From Fumia sp045645505 (GTDB lineage Bacteria > Bacillota > Clostridia > Oscillospirales > Ruminococcaceae): a stretch of 64,000 nt of DNA. The stretch is from NCBI GenBank assembly GCA_045645505.1, contig JAZRIW010000005.1, positions 134,531 to 198,530 of the forward strand. The letters run 5' to 3'. This document shows, piece after piece, positions 41,519 through 48,827 of this stretch. How positions within the stretch are numbered: the first letter of the stretch is position 1; every line of letters starts with the position of its first letter. A program made the translations under genes and the position numbers. The notes below the pieces were generated by a model. That model ran no database searches. It saw nothing but the letters and a program-made list of their open reading frames with translations, and was not told the DNA's origin.

Positions 41519-42348
41519 ATTTAAAGGAAATTTATCTGCATGTAAAAAAAGAATTATCTTTTGTTGAGACTCCTGATTTTGAGGCACAGCAGATTGTAAG
41601 ACAGGTTTTTGATGTGTCTTATACTGAAATTTTATTGGGAAAGTCTATAGAGGCTTCTGAAAAACAACTTAAAAAAATTGAAGAATTTGTCTCTAAACGA
41701 AAAGAAAGATACCCGTTACAGTATATTTTAGGTGAGTGGGATTTTTATAAAAGAAGATTTTTAGTCGGCGAGGGAGTTTTGATTCCGCGAGCTGATACCG
41801 AGATTTTGGTTGAGGAAGCGCTTAATTTTTTGAATTCTTTCAAAAATCCCCGAGTGCTTGATTTATGTAGCGGAAGTGGTTGTATTGCTATAACCTTAAA
41901 GCTTGAAAAAGATGATGCTATTGTAACTGCTGTTGAAAAATATCCTCTGGCTTTTAAATATCTTTCTGAAAATTCAAAAAGATTCGGTGCAGGTGTAGAA
42001 CTTATTTCGGGTGATGCACTTGATGATAATATAGTTAGCGGAAAATTTGATTTAATAATTTCAAACCCTCCGTATCTTACAAAAGAAGATATGGAGTCTT
42101 TACAGGCTGAAGTTAAGTATGAGCCTGAAGAGGCTTTATATGGCAAACAGGACGGACTTTATTTTTATAGGGAAATTACCAAAAAATATTTTGACAAACT
42201 GAATTCAGGCGGAATGTTAGCTTATGAAATTGGTGCCGGACAGGAAGATATGGTGGAAAGAATTCTTCTTGACGCTTCCCTTACAGATGTTTGCAAGATA
42301 AAAGATTATAATAATATAATAAGATGTGTTACTGCTAAAAAGCCGTAA
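41512..42348 (+). CDS. prmC: Release factor glutamine methyltransferase
   Basis: PrmC methylates the GGQ glutamine of release factors RF1/RF2. The 278 residues have the helical N-domain and a class I methyltransferase with YPLQYILGEWDFYKRRFLV near 65-83, PRADTEILVEEAL near 91-103, motif I VLDLCSGSGCIAITL near 116-130 and the catalytic IISNPPYL near 182-189. The GTG start overlaps the DUF1385 gene. prfA, its common neighbour, is not in the window. Confidence 0.95.
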   Translation: MVNLKEIYLHVKKELSFVETPDFEAQQIVRQVFDVSYTEILLGKSIEASEKQLKKIEEFVSKRKERYPLQYILGEWDFYKRRFLVGEGVLIPRADTEILVEEALNFLNSFKNPRVLDLCSGSGCIAITLKLEKDDAIVTAVEKYPLAFKYLSENSKRFGAGVELISGDALDDNIVSGKFDLIISNPPYLTKEDMESLQAEVKYEPEEALYGKQDGLYFYREITKKYFDKLNSGGMLAYEIGAGQEDMVERILLDASLTDVCKIKDYNNIIRCVTAKKP

Positions 42349-42378
42349 TGCTTTGAGAATGAAAGGAATGGTAACGAT

Positions 42379-43557
42379 ATGGCAAAGGTGAAATCCGAGA
42401 ATAAGATGACAGATGAAAAACAAGCAGCGAAAATGAGGGCCCTTCAAACTGCTATTGATCAGATTGAAAAAGCGTATGGCGCAGGCTCTATTATGAAATT
42501 AGGCCAGACTACTACTTTGAATGTAGATGTAATTCCCACCGGTTCTTTGGGGCTTGATATTGCACTTGGAGTAGGTGGAGTGCCGAAAGGACGTATCGTT
42601 GAAATTTATGGTCCCGAATCTTCAGGTAAAACTACTGTTGCGCTTCAGATGGTAGCACAAGCGCAGAAAACAGGCGGAACAGCGGCTTTTATTGACGTTG
42701 AACATGCTTTGGATCCTGTTTATGCACAGGGACTTGGTGTTGATATTGATGGACTTTTGGTTTCACAGCCTGATACAGGTGAACAAGCTTTGGAAATTAC
42801 CGAGGCTTTGGTTCGTTCAGGTGCCATTGATATTGTTGTAATTGACTCAGTTGCCGCTATGGTTACAAAAGCTGAGATTGAGGGCGATATGGGCGAAAGC
42901 CATATGGGACTTCAGGCAAGACTTATGTCTCAGGCTATGAGAAAACTTACAGGTATTATTGGTAAATCTAATTGCGTGGCTATTTTTATCAATCAGATAA
43001 GAGAGAAAATCGGTGTTATGTTTGGTAACCCTGAAACTACTACCGGTGGACGTGCGCTTAAGTATTTTGCAACAATCCGTATTGACGTAAGAAAAGGTGA
43101 AGCAATTAAAGACGGAAATGAAATTATAGGAAATGTTACAAAATGTAAGGTTGTAAAAAATAAAGTTGCTCCTCCTTTTAAAGAGTGCGTGTTTGATTTG
43201 CTTTACGGAGAAGGAACTTCTTATGAGGGCGAAATTATAGATATCGGTACTGCTTTAGGCGTTGTAGTAAAGTCCGGCTCATGGTATAGCTATAAGGATG
43301 AAAGAATAGGTCAGGGCAAGGAAAGAGTGCGTCAATTTTTAAAAGAGCATCCCGAAATTGCTGCTGAAATTGAAGGGATTATCAGGGATAATATGGATAA
43401 ACTTGTTTTTGCACCAGGTAAAGGTACAAAAGGTGGAAACATTGAAATCCGTAAAGAAATTCCTATATCCGAAGCACCTAAAACAGTGGCAGATACTTCA
43501 GATGCACTTACAGATATAGTTTTAGATGTAGAAGCTGATATTGAAGATTTTGAATAA
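42379..43557 (+). CDS. recA: RecA recombinase
   Basis: RecA forms filaments on single-stranded DNA, drives strand exchange and triggers LexA cleavage. The 392 residues include Walker A GPESSGKTT near 74-82, VIDSVAAMVTKAEIEG near 148-163, the L2-loop region NQIREKIGVMFGNPETTTGGRALKY (shown in part as GNPETTTGGRALKY) near 222-235, and a ~60-residue acidic C-terminus. The ATG has AAAGGAATGG upstream. No LexA/SOS box was visible in the 30-base gap. recX starts on the recA stop (TAATG), giving tight coupling. Confidence 0.98.
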   Translation: MAKVKSENKMTDEKQAAKMRALQTAIDQIEKAYGAGSIMKLGQTTTLNVDVIPTGSLGLDIALGVGGVPKGRIVEIYGPESSGKTTVALQMVAQAQKTGGTAAFIDVEHALDPVYAQGLGVDIDGLLVSQPDTGEQALEITEALVRSGAIDIVVIDSVAAMVTKAEIEGDMGESHMGLQARLMSQAMRKLTGIIGKSNCVAIFINQIREKIGVMFGNPETTTGGRALKYFATIRIDVRKGEAIKDGNEIIGNVTKCKVVKNKVAPPFKECVFDLLYGEGTSYEGEIIDIGTALGVVVKSGSWYSYKDERIGQGKERVRQFLKEHPEIAAEIEGIIRDNMDKLVFAPGKGTKGGNIEIRKEIPISEAPKTVADTSDALTDIVLDVEADIEDFE

Positions 43558-44171
43558 TGATTATAACGGATATTTTTAAGAAAAAAGGAACCAGGTATCA
43601 ACTTGAGCTTGATAATGAATACTGGACGATACTTGATATAGAGATTATTGCTGATTTTCATCTTAAAAAAGGTATGGAAGTTACTGAAGACTTAAAAGAA
43701 GAGATAAAAAGAGCGGCAGATTATCGTAAGGGTAAAGAATATGCACTTTATCTTTTGGAGTATCGTGACCATTGCAGGGCGGAACTTGTAAAAAAGCTTT
43801 CTGATAAAATAGAGTATGATATTGCCCTGGAAATCGCTGACAGAATGGAAGAGTTAGATCTTTTGGATGATATGAAATATGCAAAAAAACTTGCATTTTT
43901 CCTTATGAATGTAAAAAAAAGAGGAGAAAGACGGGTTATGAGCGAGATGCTTCTTAAAGGGCTTGACAGGGAGATAATAAAAGAGGCAATTGAGGCGGTT
44001 GAAGTATCGGGCAATCCTGTTTTGGAACTTATTGAGAAAAAATATATCTGTTATTTAAATGACGAAAAAGGTAGAAATAAAGTCGTTGCTGCGTTGATGC
44101 GGCGAGGATATAATTATGGAGATATTTCTGATGCGATTTTAAAAGCAAAAGAGAAAATGTTGGAGGAATAA
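43557..44171 (+). CDS. recX: RecX regulatory protein
   Basis: RecX binds and restrains RecA filaments. The 204-residue protein shows three-helix RecX repeats: ALYLLEYRDHCRAELVKKL near 62-80, LDDMKYAKKLAFFLMNVKKRGERRV near 98-122 (shown in part) and the C-terminal VVAALMRRGYNYGDI near 176-190. It has an N-terminal ~50-residue beta-like extension, common in Firmicutes RecX. Overlap with recA by one base and position before rimO support cotranscription. Confidence 0.9.
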   Translation: MIITDIFKKKGTRYQLELDNEYWTILDIEIIADFHLKKGMEVTEDLKEEIKRAADYRKGKEYALYLLEYRDHCRAELVKKLSDKIEYDIALEIADRMEELDLLDDMKYAKKLAFFLMNVKKRGERRVMSEMLLKGLDREIIKEAIEAVEVSGNPVLELIEKKYICYLNDEKGRNKVVAALMRRGYNYGDISDAILKAKEKMLEE

Positions 44172-44172
44172 T

Positions 44173-45507
44173 ATGCCTGTTAAGGTAGGAATGGTGTCAC
44201 TTGGCTGCCCTAAAAATCAAGTTGATGCTGAAATTTTACTAAAAAAAATAAAACAAGGCGGATATGCTCTCGAAACTGACTCCGGAAGTTCTGATGTCAT
44301 TATAATCAATACTTGCGGATTTATCGAAAGTGCAAAAGCTGAAGCAATAGAGAATATTCTGGAATTTATAACTCTGAAAAAAGAGGGACGTATTAAAAAG
44401 ATAATTGTTACAGGATGTCTTGCTGAGCGTTATCGTGACCAGATTGTTGAAGAAATGCCTGAGGTTGATGCAGTTGTAGGGATAGGAAGCAACGATAAAA
44501 TTGTTGAAATAATTAAAAATGTCCTTGATGATGAAAAAGTTTATATGTATGGTGAGAAGACTTCTCTTCCGCTTGAAGGTGAGAGAATTATATCAAATTT
44601 GCCTTTTTATGCTTACATAAAGATAGCAGAGGGTTGCGATAATTGTTGCTCTTATTGTGCTATTCCTTCAATAAGAGGAAAATTCAGAAGCCGCCCTATG
44701 GAAAATATTTTAGCTGAGGCTAATCGCCTTGTTTCACAGGGAGTAAAGGAGCTTATAGTTGTAGCTCAGGATACTACCCGTTATGGTGAAGATTTATATG
44801 GCGAATATCGTCTTGCAAAACTTTTGAAAGAACTTGCAAAAATAGAGGGGCTTCATTGGATAAGAGTGCTTTATGCATATCCCGAGCGTATTACAGATGA
44901 ACTTTTGGAAGTTATGGCAACTGAAGAAAAAATTGCAAAATATATTGATGTTCCGATTCAACATTGTAACAGTGAAATTTTAAAGCGTATGAACAGACCG
45001 GGAAGCAAAGAAAAGCTTGAAGGTCTTATAAAGAAGATAAGGCAAAAGGTAAAAGGAATTACCCTTCGAACTACTTTAATTGCGGGATTTCCCGGGGAAA
45101 CAGAAGAACAGTTCGAGGAGCTTTGTGTTTTTGCAAATGATATGAAATTTGATAGGCTTGGATGTTTTTCTTATTCACCCGAAGAGGATACTCCGGCTGC
45201 TCAGATGGACGGACAGCTTGATGATGAAACTAAAAATCGTCGTGCTGAAATTATCACAGAAGCACAGATAAGTATGATGATAAGACAAAATGAAAGCAAG
45301 ATAGGCAAAACCGCTATGGTGGTAACTGAGGGTTTTGACCGCTTGGCAGAATGTTATTTTGGAAGAAGTGAAGCAGATGCGCCTGACATTGATGGTAAAG
45401 TTTTCTTTACTTCAGAAAGAAAACTTAAAGTGGGCGAATTTGTTAAAGTTAAATTCGAGGATATATTAGATATGGATTTGGTTGGTTTCGTTGTAGAGGA
45501 GGAGTAA
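44173..45507 (+). CDS. rimO: Ribosomal protein S12 methylthiotransferase
   Basis: RimO is a radical-SAM enzyme that methylthiolates an Asp of ribosomal protein S12. The 444 residues carry the UPF0004 domain (MVSLGCPKNQVDAE near 7-20, with Cys residues for the auxiliary cluster) and the radical-SAM motif EGCDNCCSYCAIPSIRG near 152-168 (C-x3-C-x2-C). YSPEEDTPAAQM comes near 331, and a C-terminal TRAM domain ends FVVEEE. The VSLGCPKN start separates it from MiaB. It begins one base after the recX stop. Confidence 0.95.
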   Translation: MPVKVGMVSLGCPKNQVDAEILLKKIKQGGYALETDSGSSDVIIINTCGFIESAKAEAIENILEFITLKKEGRIKKIIVTGCLAERYRDQIVEEMPEVDAVVGIGSNDKIVEIIKNVLDDEKVYMYGEKTSLPLEGERIISNLPFYAYIKIAEGCDNCCSYCAIPSIRGKFRSRPMENILAEANRLVSQGVKELIVVAQDTTRYGEDLYGEYRLAKLLKELAKIEGLHWIRVLYAYPERITDELLEVMATEEKIAKYIDVPIQHCNSEILKRMNRPGSKEKLEGLIKKIRQKVKGITLRTTLIAGFPGETEEQFEELCVFANDMKFDRLGCFSYSPEEDTPAAQMDGQLDDETKNRRAEIITEAQISMMIRQNESKIGKTAMVVTEGFDRLAECYFGRSEADAPDIDGKVFFTSERKLKVGEFVKVKFEDILDMDLVGFVVEEE

Positions 45508-45511
45508 TATT

Positions 45512-46075
45512 TTGAATATTCCCAATAAGCTTACAATAATAAGAATTATTTTAGCACCGATTTTTTTGTTTTTTTTGCTTTGTGACTTTATATATTTACA
45601 TTATTTTTTCGCATTACTCGTTTTTGCTGTGGCCTCTGTAACGGATGCTGTTGACGGACATATTGCGAGAAAATATAACCTCATCACAGATTTTGGTAAA
45701 TTTTTGGATCCATTAGCGGATAAAGTGCTTGTTTTTTCAGCACTTATTGCGTTTATTGATATGAAACTTGCCTCATCGGTTGCAATAATAATTATCATGG
45801 GAAGAGAATTTTTGGTTACCTCTTTGCGTTTAGTGGCTTCAAGTAATGGGAAAGTTATTGCGGCAAGTAAACTTGGTAAACTTAAAACTGCAATGACAAT
45901 GGCGGCTGTTATAATAATACTTTGTTTACTCACGATTACTGAAATTATACCGGCATTCAAAGTTGACACAGCACTTATAAGCAATATTCTTATCTGGATT
46001 GCAACAGCAATTACCATTTTATCAGGTGCAGAGTATCTTTTTAAAAACAGAGAACACTTTTATTCTGACAAATAA
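45512..46075 (+). CDS. pgsA: CDP-diacylglycerol--glycerol-3-phosphate phosphatidyltransferase
   Basis: PgsA makes phosphatidylglycerol phosphate at the membrane. The 187 residues start with NIPNKLTIIRIILAPIF, typical for the enzyme. The CDP-alcohol phosphatidyltransferase motif reads DAVDGHIARKYNLITDFGKFLDPLADK within residues 46-72, matching D-G-x2-A-R-x8-G-x3-D-x3-D. Four or more membrane helices are visible. The start is TTG after AGAGGAGGAG. It sits four bases after rimO. Confidence 0.95.
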   Translation: MNIPNKLTIIRIILAPIFLFFLLCDFIYLHYFFALLVFAVASVTDAVDGHIARKYNLITDFGKFLDPLADKVLVFSALIAFIDMKLASSVAIIIIMGREFLVTSLRLVASSNGKVIAASKLGKLKTAMTMAAVIIILCLLTITEIIPAFKVDTALISNILIWIATAITILSGAEYLFKNREHFYSDK

Positions 46076-46090
46076 AGAGGGGAAAAATCA

Positions 46091-46741
46091 ATGTTCAAAC
46101 GATTAAGAGCCGATATAAGGGCTATTAAAGAACGAGATCCTGCGGCAAGAAATTCTTTTGAGATAATTTTGCTTTATTCGGGACTTCATGCAATAATGTT
46201 ACATCGTCCTGCACATTTTCTTTATAAGCATAAATGGTTCTTTTTAGCGAGATTTATTTCACAGTTTGCAAGATTTATGACAGGGATTGAAATACACCCA
46301 GGTGCAGAGATTGGCTGGGGTGTTTTTATCGACCATGGCAGCGGAGTAGTAATAGGAGAAACTACTGTAATTGGTGATGGCTGTACTATTTATCAGGGAG
46401 CAACTTTAGGTGGTACCGGTAAAGAAAAAGGAAAAAGACATCCTACCCTGGGTAAAAATGTTTTAGTGGGGACAGGAGCTAAAATTTTAGGACCTTTCAA
46501 GGTTGGAGATAATGCAAAAATTGCTGCAAATGCAGTAGTGTTAGAAGAAATTCCTCCTGATTCTACCGCGGTGGGTGTACCCGCCAGAGTAGTTAAGCAA
46601 AATGGCAAGAAAGTTTGTGAAGACTTAGACCAGATTCATATTCCTGACCCTGTTTCTCAGGAACTTTGTCTTATGCGTCACAGGATTGATAAACTGGAAA
46701 AATTAATAAAAGAAAAAGAGGAAGAAAATCGCTTGGATTAA
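46091..46741 (+). CDS. cysE: Serine O-acetyltransferase
   Basis: CysE acetylates serine to O-acetylserine, the cysteine precursor. The 216 residues have the N-terminal helical part (YSGLHAIMLHRPAHFLYKH near 30-48) and left-handed beta-helix hexapeptides with the active-site IEIHPGAEIGWGVFIDHGSG near 67-86, VIGETTVIGDGCTIYQG near 89-105 and the acetyl-CoA part GAKILGPF. It is the last gene of the citrate synthase-led unit; its final codons lie inside a terminator. No cysK is nearby. Confidence 0.94.
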   Translation: MFKRLRADIRAIKERDPAARNSFEIILLYSGLHAIMLHRPAHFLYKHKWFFLARFISQFARFMTGIEIHPGAEIGWGVFIDHGSGVVIGETTVIGDGCTIYQGATLGGTGKEKGKRHPTLGKNVLVGTGAKILGPFKVGDNAKIAANAVVLEEIPPDSTAVGVPARVVKQNGKKVCEDLDQIHIPDPVSQELCLMRHRIDKLEKLIKEKEEENRLD

Positions 46742-46765
46742 GCGATTTTCTCTTTTCTTTTTTTA
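46724..46765 (+). terminator. Terminator overlapping the end of cysE
   Basis: GAAAATCGCTT (46724-46734) pairs with AAGCGATTTTC (46740-46750) around GGATT, then TCTTTTCTTTTTTT. The stop codon lies across the loop and 3' arm. Confidence 0.82.
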
Positions 46766-46808
46766 AAAAACAAGTTTTGTGTTTTGCTTATTATTTATAA
46801 TTTTTTTC

Positions 46809-46837
46809 TTGCCTTTTTCCTCATAAAGTGGTATATT
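46809..46837 (+). promoter_or_regulatory. Promoter of the miaB-mutS-mutL unit
   Basis: TTGCCT (46809-46814), 17-base spacer ending in the extended TGG, TATATT (46832-46837). Confidence 0.65.
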
Positions 46838-46882
46838 TTATAGTGTGGGTAAAAGTATTTTAAAGCTTTGGAGGTTTGGGTT

Positions 46883-48307
46883 TTGTCTGATAAAAAAAAG
46901 GTGATAATTTCTGAAGAAGAAAACTTAAACCGACAGAAATTTTTAAAAAAATGCGCTGATTTGGTTTTTGAAAAATATGGGTATAATAAATCGCCACTTG
47001 CCTTGGTGAGAAGCTATGGCTGTCAGCAGAATGTCAATGATGGCGAGAAAATTATGGGAATGCTCGCGGAGATGGGCTTTGGATTTACCGATGATGTGAA
47101 TTGCGCTGATGTGATAATTTATAATACATGTGCTGTAAGAGAAAATGCCGAGAAAAAGGTTTTTGGATTTGTGGGTGAGCTTTCACATTGCAAAGCACGT
47201 AATAAAGAATTATTGGTGGGACTTTGCGGATGTATGACTCAACAAGAGCATATTGTAAAGAAAATTAAAAAAAGTTATCCTCAGGTGGATTTTGTTTTCG
47301 GGACACATGCATTGCATAGATTTCCGCAGATTTTTTATGACGCACTTTCTGAAAATAAGCGGATTTTTGATATAGAAAACAGCGACGGGATTATCACAGA
47401 GGGACTACCGGTGCACAGACTCAGTAAAATACAGGCAAGTTTACCTATTATGTATGGTTGCAATAACTTTTGTACTTATTGTGTAGTCCCATTAGTACGT
47501 GGCAGAGAGCGTTCAAGAAGTTCAAAAGACGTTCTTAAAGAAGCAAAGGAAATTGTTTTACAAGGTTATAAAGAAATTATGCTTTTAGGACAAAATGTTA
47601 ATTCTTATGGTAAGGACTTAAAAGATGATTTGACATTTTGTGAGCTTTTAAAGGCTATTAATGAAATCGAAGGAGATTTCAGGATAAGATTTATGACTTC
47701 TCACCCTAAAGATTGCACAAAAGAGCTTATTGACACAATTGCTTCTTGTGAAAAAGTTTGTAATCATATTCATCTCCCCGTGCAAAGCGGAAGTGACAGA
47801 ATATTAAAAGCTATGAATCGTCACTATAATTCGGATGAATATTTAAAACTTATAGATTATGCAAAAAAGGTAATTCCTGATGTGATGTTTACATCGGATA
47901 TTATAGTGGGATTTCCCGGTGAAAGCTATGAGGATTTCAAAGAAACCTTAAAGCTTATTGATAAGGTTAAATACGCGTCACTTTTTACTTTTATTTATTC
48001 AAAGAGAGTGGGCACAAAAGCGGCTTTAATGGAGGATAATATTTCTAAAACTGAAAAATCCAAGTGGTTTACAGAACTTCTTTTAAAGCAACGTGAGATT
48101 ACTGATGAGCTTTATAAAACCTGTATCGGTAAGGAATACAGAGTGCTTGTGGAAAGAACTGCTGATGATGACGATTCTTTACTCGCAGGAAGAACAGAAA
48201 ATAATATTATAATAGATTTTAAGGGCGACAGTTCACTTGTAGGTGAATTTGTCAATGTAAAAATCGTTTCTGCGAATAATCGCTCGGTAATCGGGGAAAT
48301 AAGTTAA
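46883..48307 (+). CDS. miaB: tRNA-2-methylthio-N6-dimethylallyladenosine synthase
   Basis: MiaB methylthiolates i6A37 of tRNAs using radical SAM chemistry. The TTG at 46883 is chosen because GGAGG lies eight bases upstream. The ~474-residue protein has the UPF0004 domain (RSYGCQQNVNDGEKIMG near 46-62), IIYNTCAVRENAEKKVFGF near 81-99, the radical-SAM motif YGCNNFCTYCVVPLVRGRERSR (shown in part) near 190-211 with C-x3-C-x2-C, and a C-terminal TRAM domain. It is followed by a ymcA-like gene, mutS and mutL, the same order seen around Bacillus ymcB. Confidence 0.95.
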   Translation: MSDKKKVIISEEENLNRQKFLKKCADLVFEKYGYNKSPLALVRSYGCQQNVNDGEKIMGMLAEMGFGFTDDVNCADVIIYNTCAVRENAEKKVFGFVGELSHCKARNKELLVGLCGCMTQQEHIVKKIKKSYPQVDFVFGTHALHRFPQIFYDALSENKRIFDIENSDGIITEGLPVHRLSKIQASLPIMYGCNNFCTYCVVPLVRGRERSRSSKDVLKEAKEIVLQGYKEIMLLGQNVNSYGKDLKDDLTFCELLKAINEIEGDFRIRFMTSHPKDCTKELIDTIASCEKVCNHIHLPVQSGSDRILKAMNRHYNSDEYLKLIDYAKKVIPDVMFTSDIIVGFPGESYEDFKETLKLIDKVKYASLFTFIYSKRVGTKAALMEDNISKTEKSKWFTELLLKQREITDELYKTCIGKEYRVLVERTADDDDSLLAGRTENNIIIDFKGDSSLVGEFVNVKIVSANNRSVIGEIS

Positions 48308-48351
48308 TTAAAAACGCTTTGCGTTTTACAATAGAAAGGTTGGAAAAAATA

Positions 48352-48756
48352 ATGAAACTTATTGAAATGGCAAGAGAAATGGGAAAAGAGATTCAGGCAA
48401 CTGAAGAATACAAAAGATTGCAGGTTGCTAAAGCTGCAAATGATAATGATGAAGTGTTGCAAGATGGCATCGGAAAATTTAATCTCAAAAGAATGGAAAT
48501 GAATAATGAGATGCAAAAACCTGAACGTGATGACGAAAAACTTCAGGCACTCAATGAAGAACTTCAGCAGATTTATACCGATGTTATGGGCAATCCCAAT
48601 ATGATGGAGTTTAATATTGCAAAACAGGAAATGGACGAAATGATGCAGAAGGTTAATGCTATTTTAACTATGTGTGTTAATGGTGAAGACCCCGAAACTT
48701 GCGAAATCCCCACAGGTTGCAGCGGAAGCTGTTCATCATGTGGCGGATGTCACTAA
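48352..48756 (+). CDS. YlbF/YmcA (RicA-like) protein with a Cys-rich tail
   Basis: A 134-residue helical protein of the YlbF/YmcA family. In Bacillus, YlbF, YmcA and YaaT form a complex with Fe-S clusters affecting RNase Y processing and development. The ATG at 48352 follows AGAAAGGTTGG; the longer frame lacks a site. A coiled coil spans about residues 1-90. The C-terminal ~28 residues carry six Cys (MCVNGEDPETCEIP, then GCSGSCSSCGGCH), a likely metal or Fe-S ligand set. Position between miaB and mutS matches Bacillus ymcA, so RicA-like is the better label than YlbF. Confidence 0.85.
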   Translation: MKLIEMAREMGKEIQATEEYKRLQVAKAANDNDEVLQDGIGKFNLKRMEMNNEMQKPERDDEKLQALNEELQQIYTDVMGNPNMMEFNIAKQEMDEMMQKVNAILTMCVNGEDPETCEIPTGCSGSCSSCGGCH

Positions 48757-48766
48757 GATGTCCTTG

Positions 48767-48809
48767 GATAGGGTTACCAGAATTATTGGAAACCCTATCT
48801 TTATAATTT
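48767..48809 (+). terminator. Hairpin between the ymcA-like gene and mutS
   Basis: GATAGGGTT (48767-48775) pairs with AACCCTATC (48791-48799), with an inner CCA/TGG helix. The tail TTTATAATTTT resembles a weak terminator. Partial termination before mutS is possible. Confidence 0.55.
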
Positions 48810-48827
48810 TGAAAGGTAGGATTTGTT

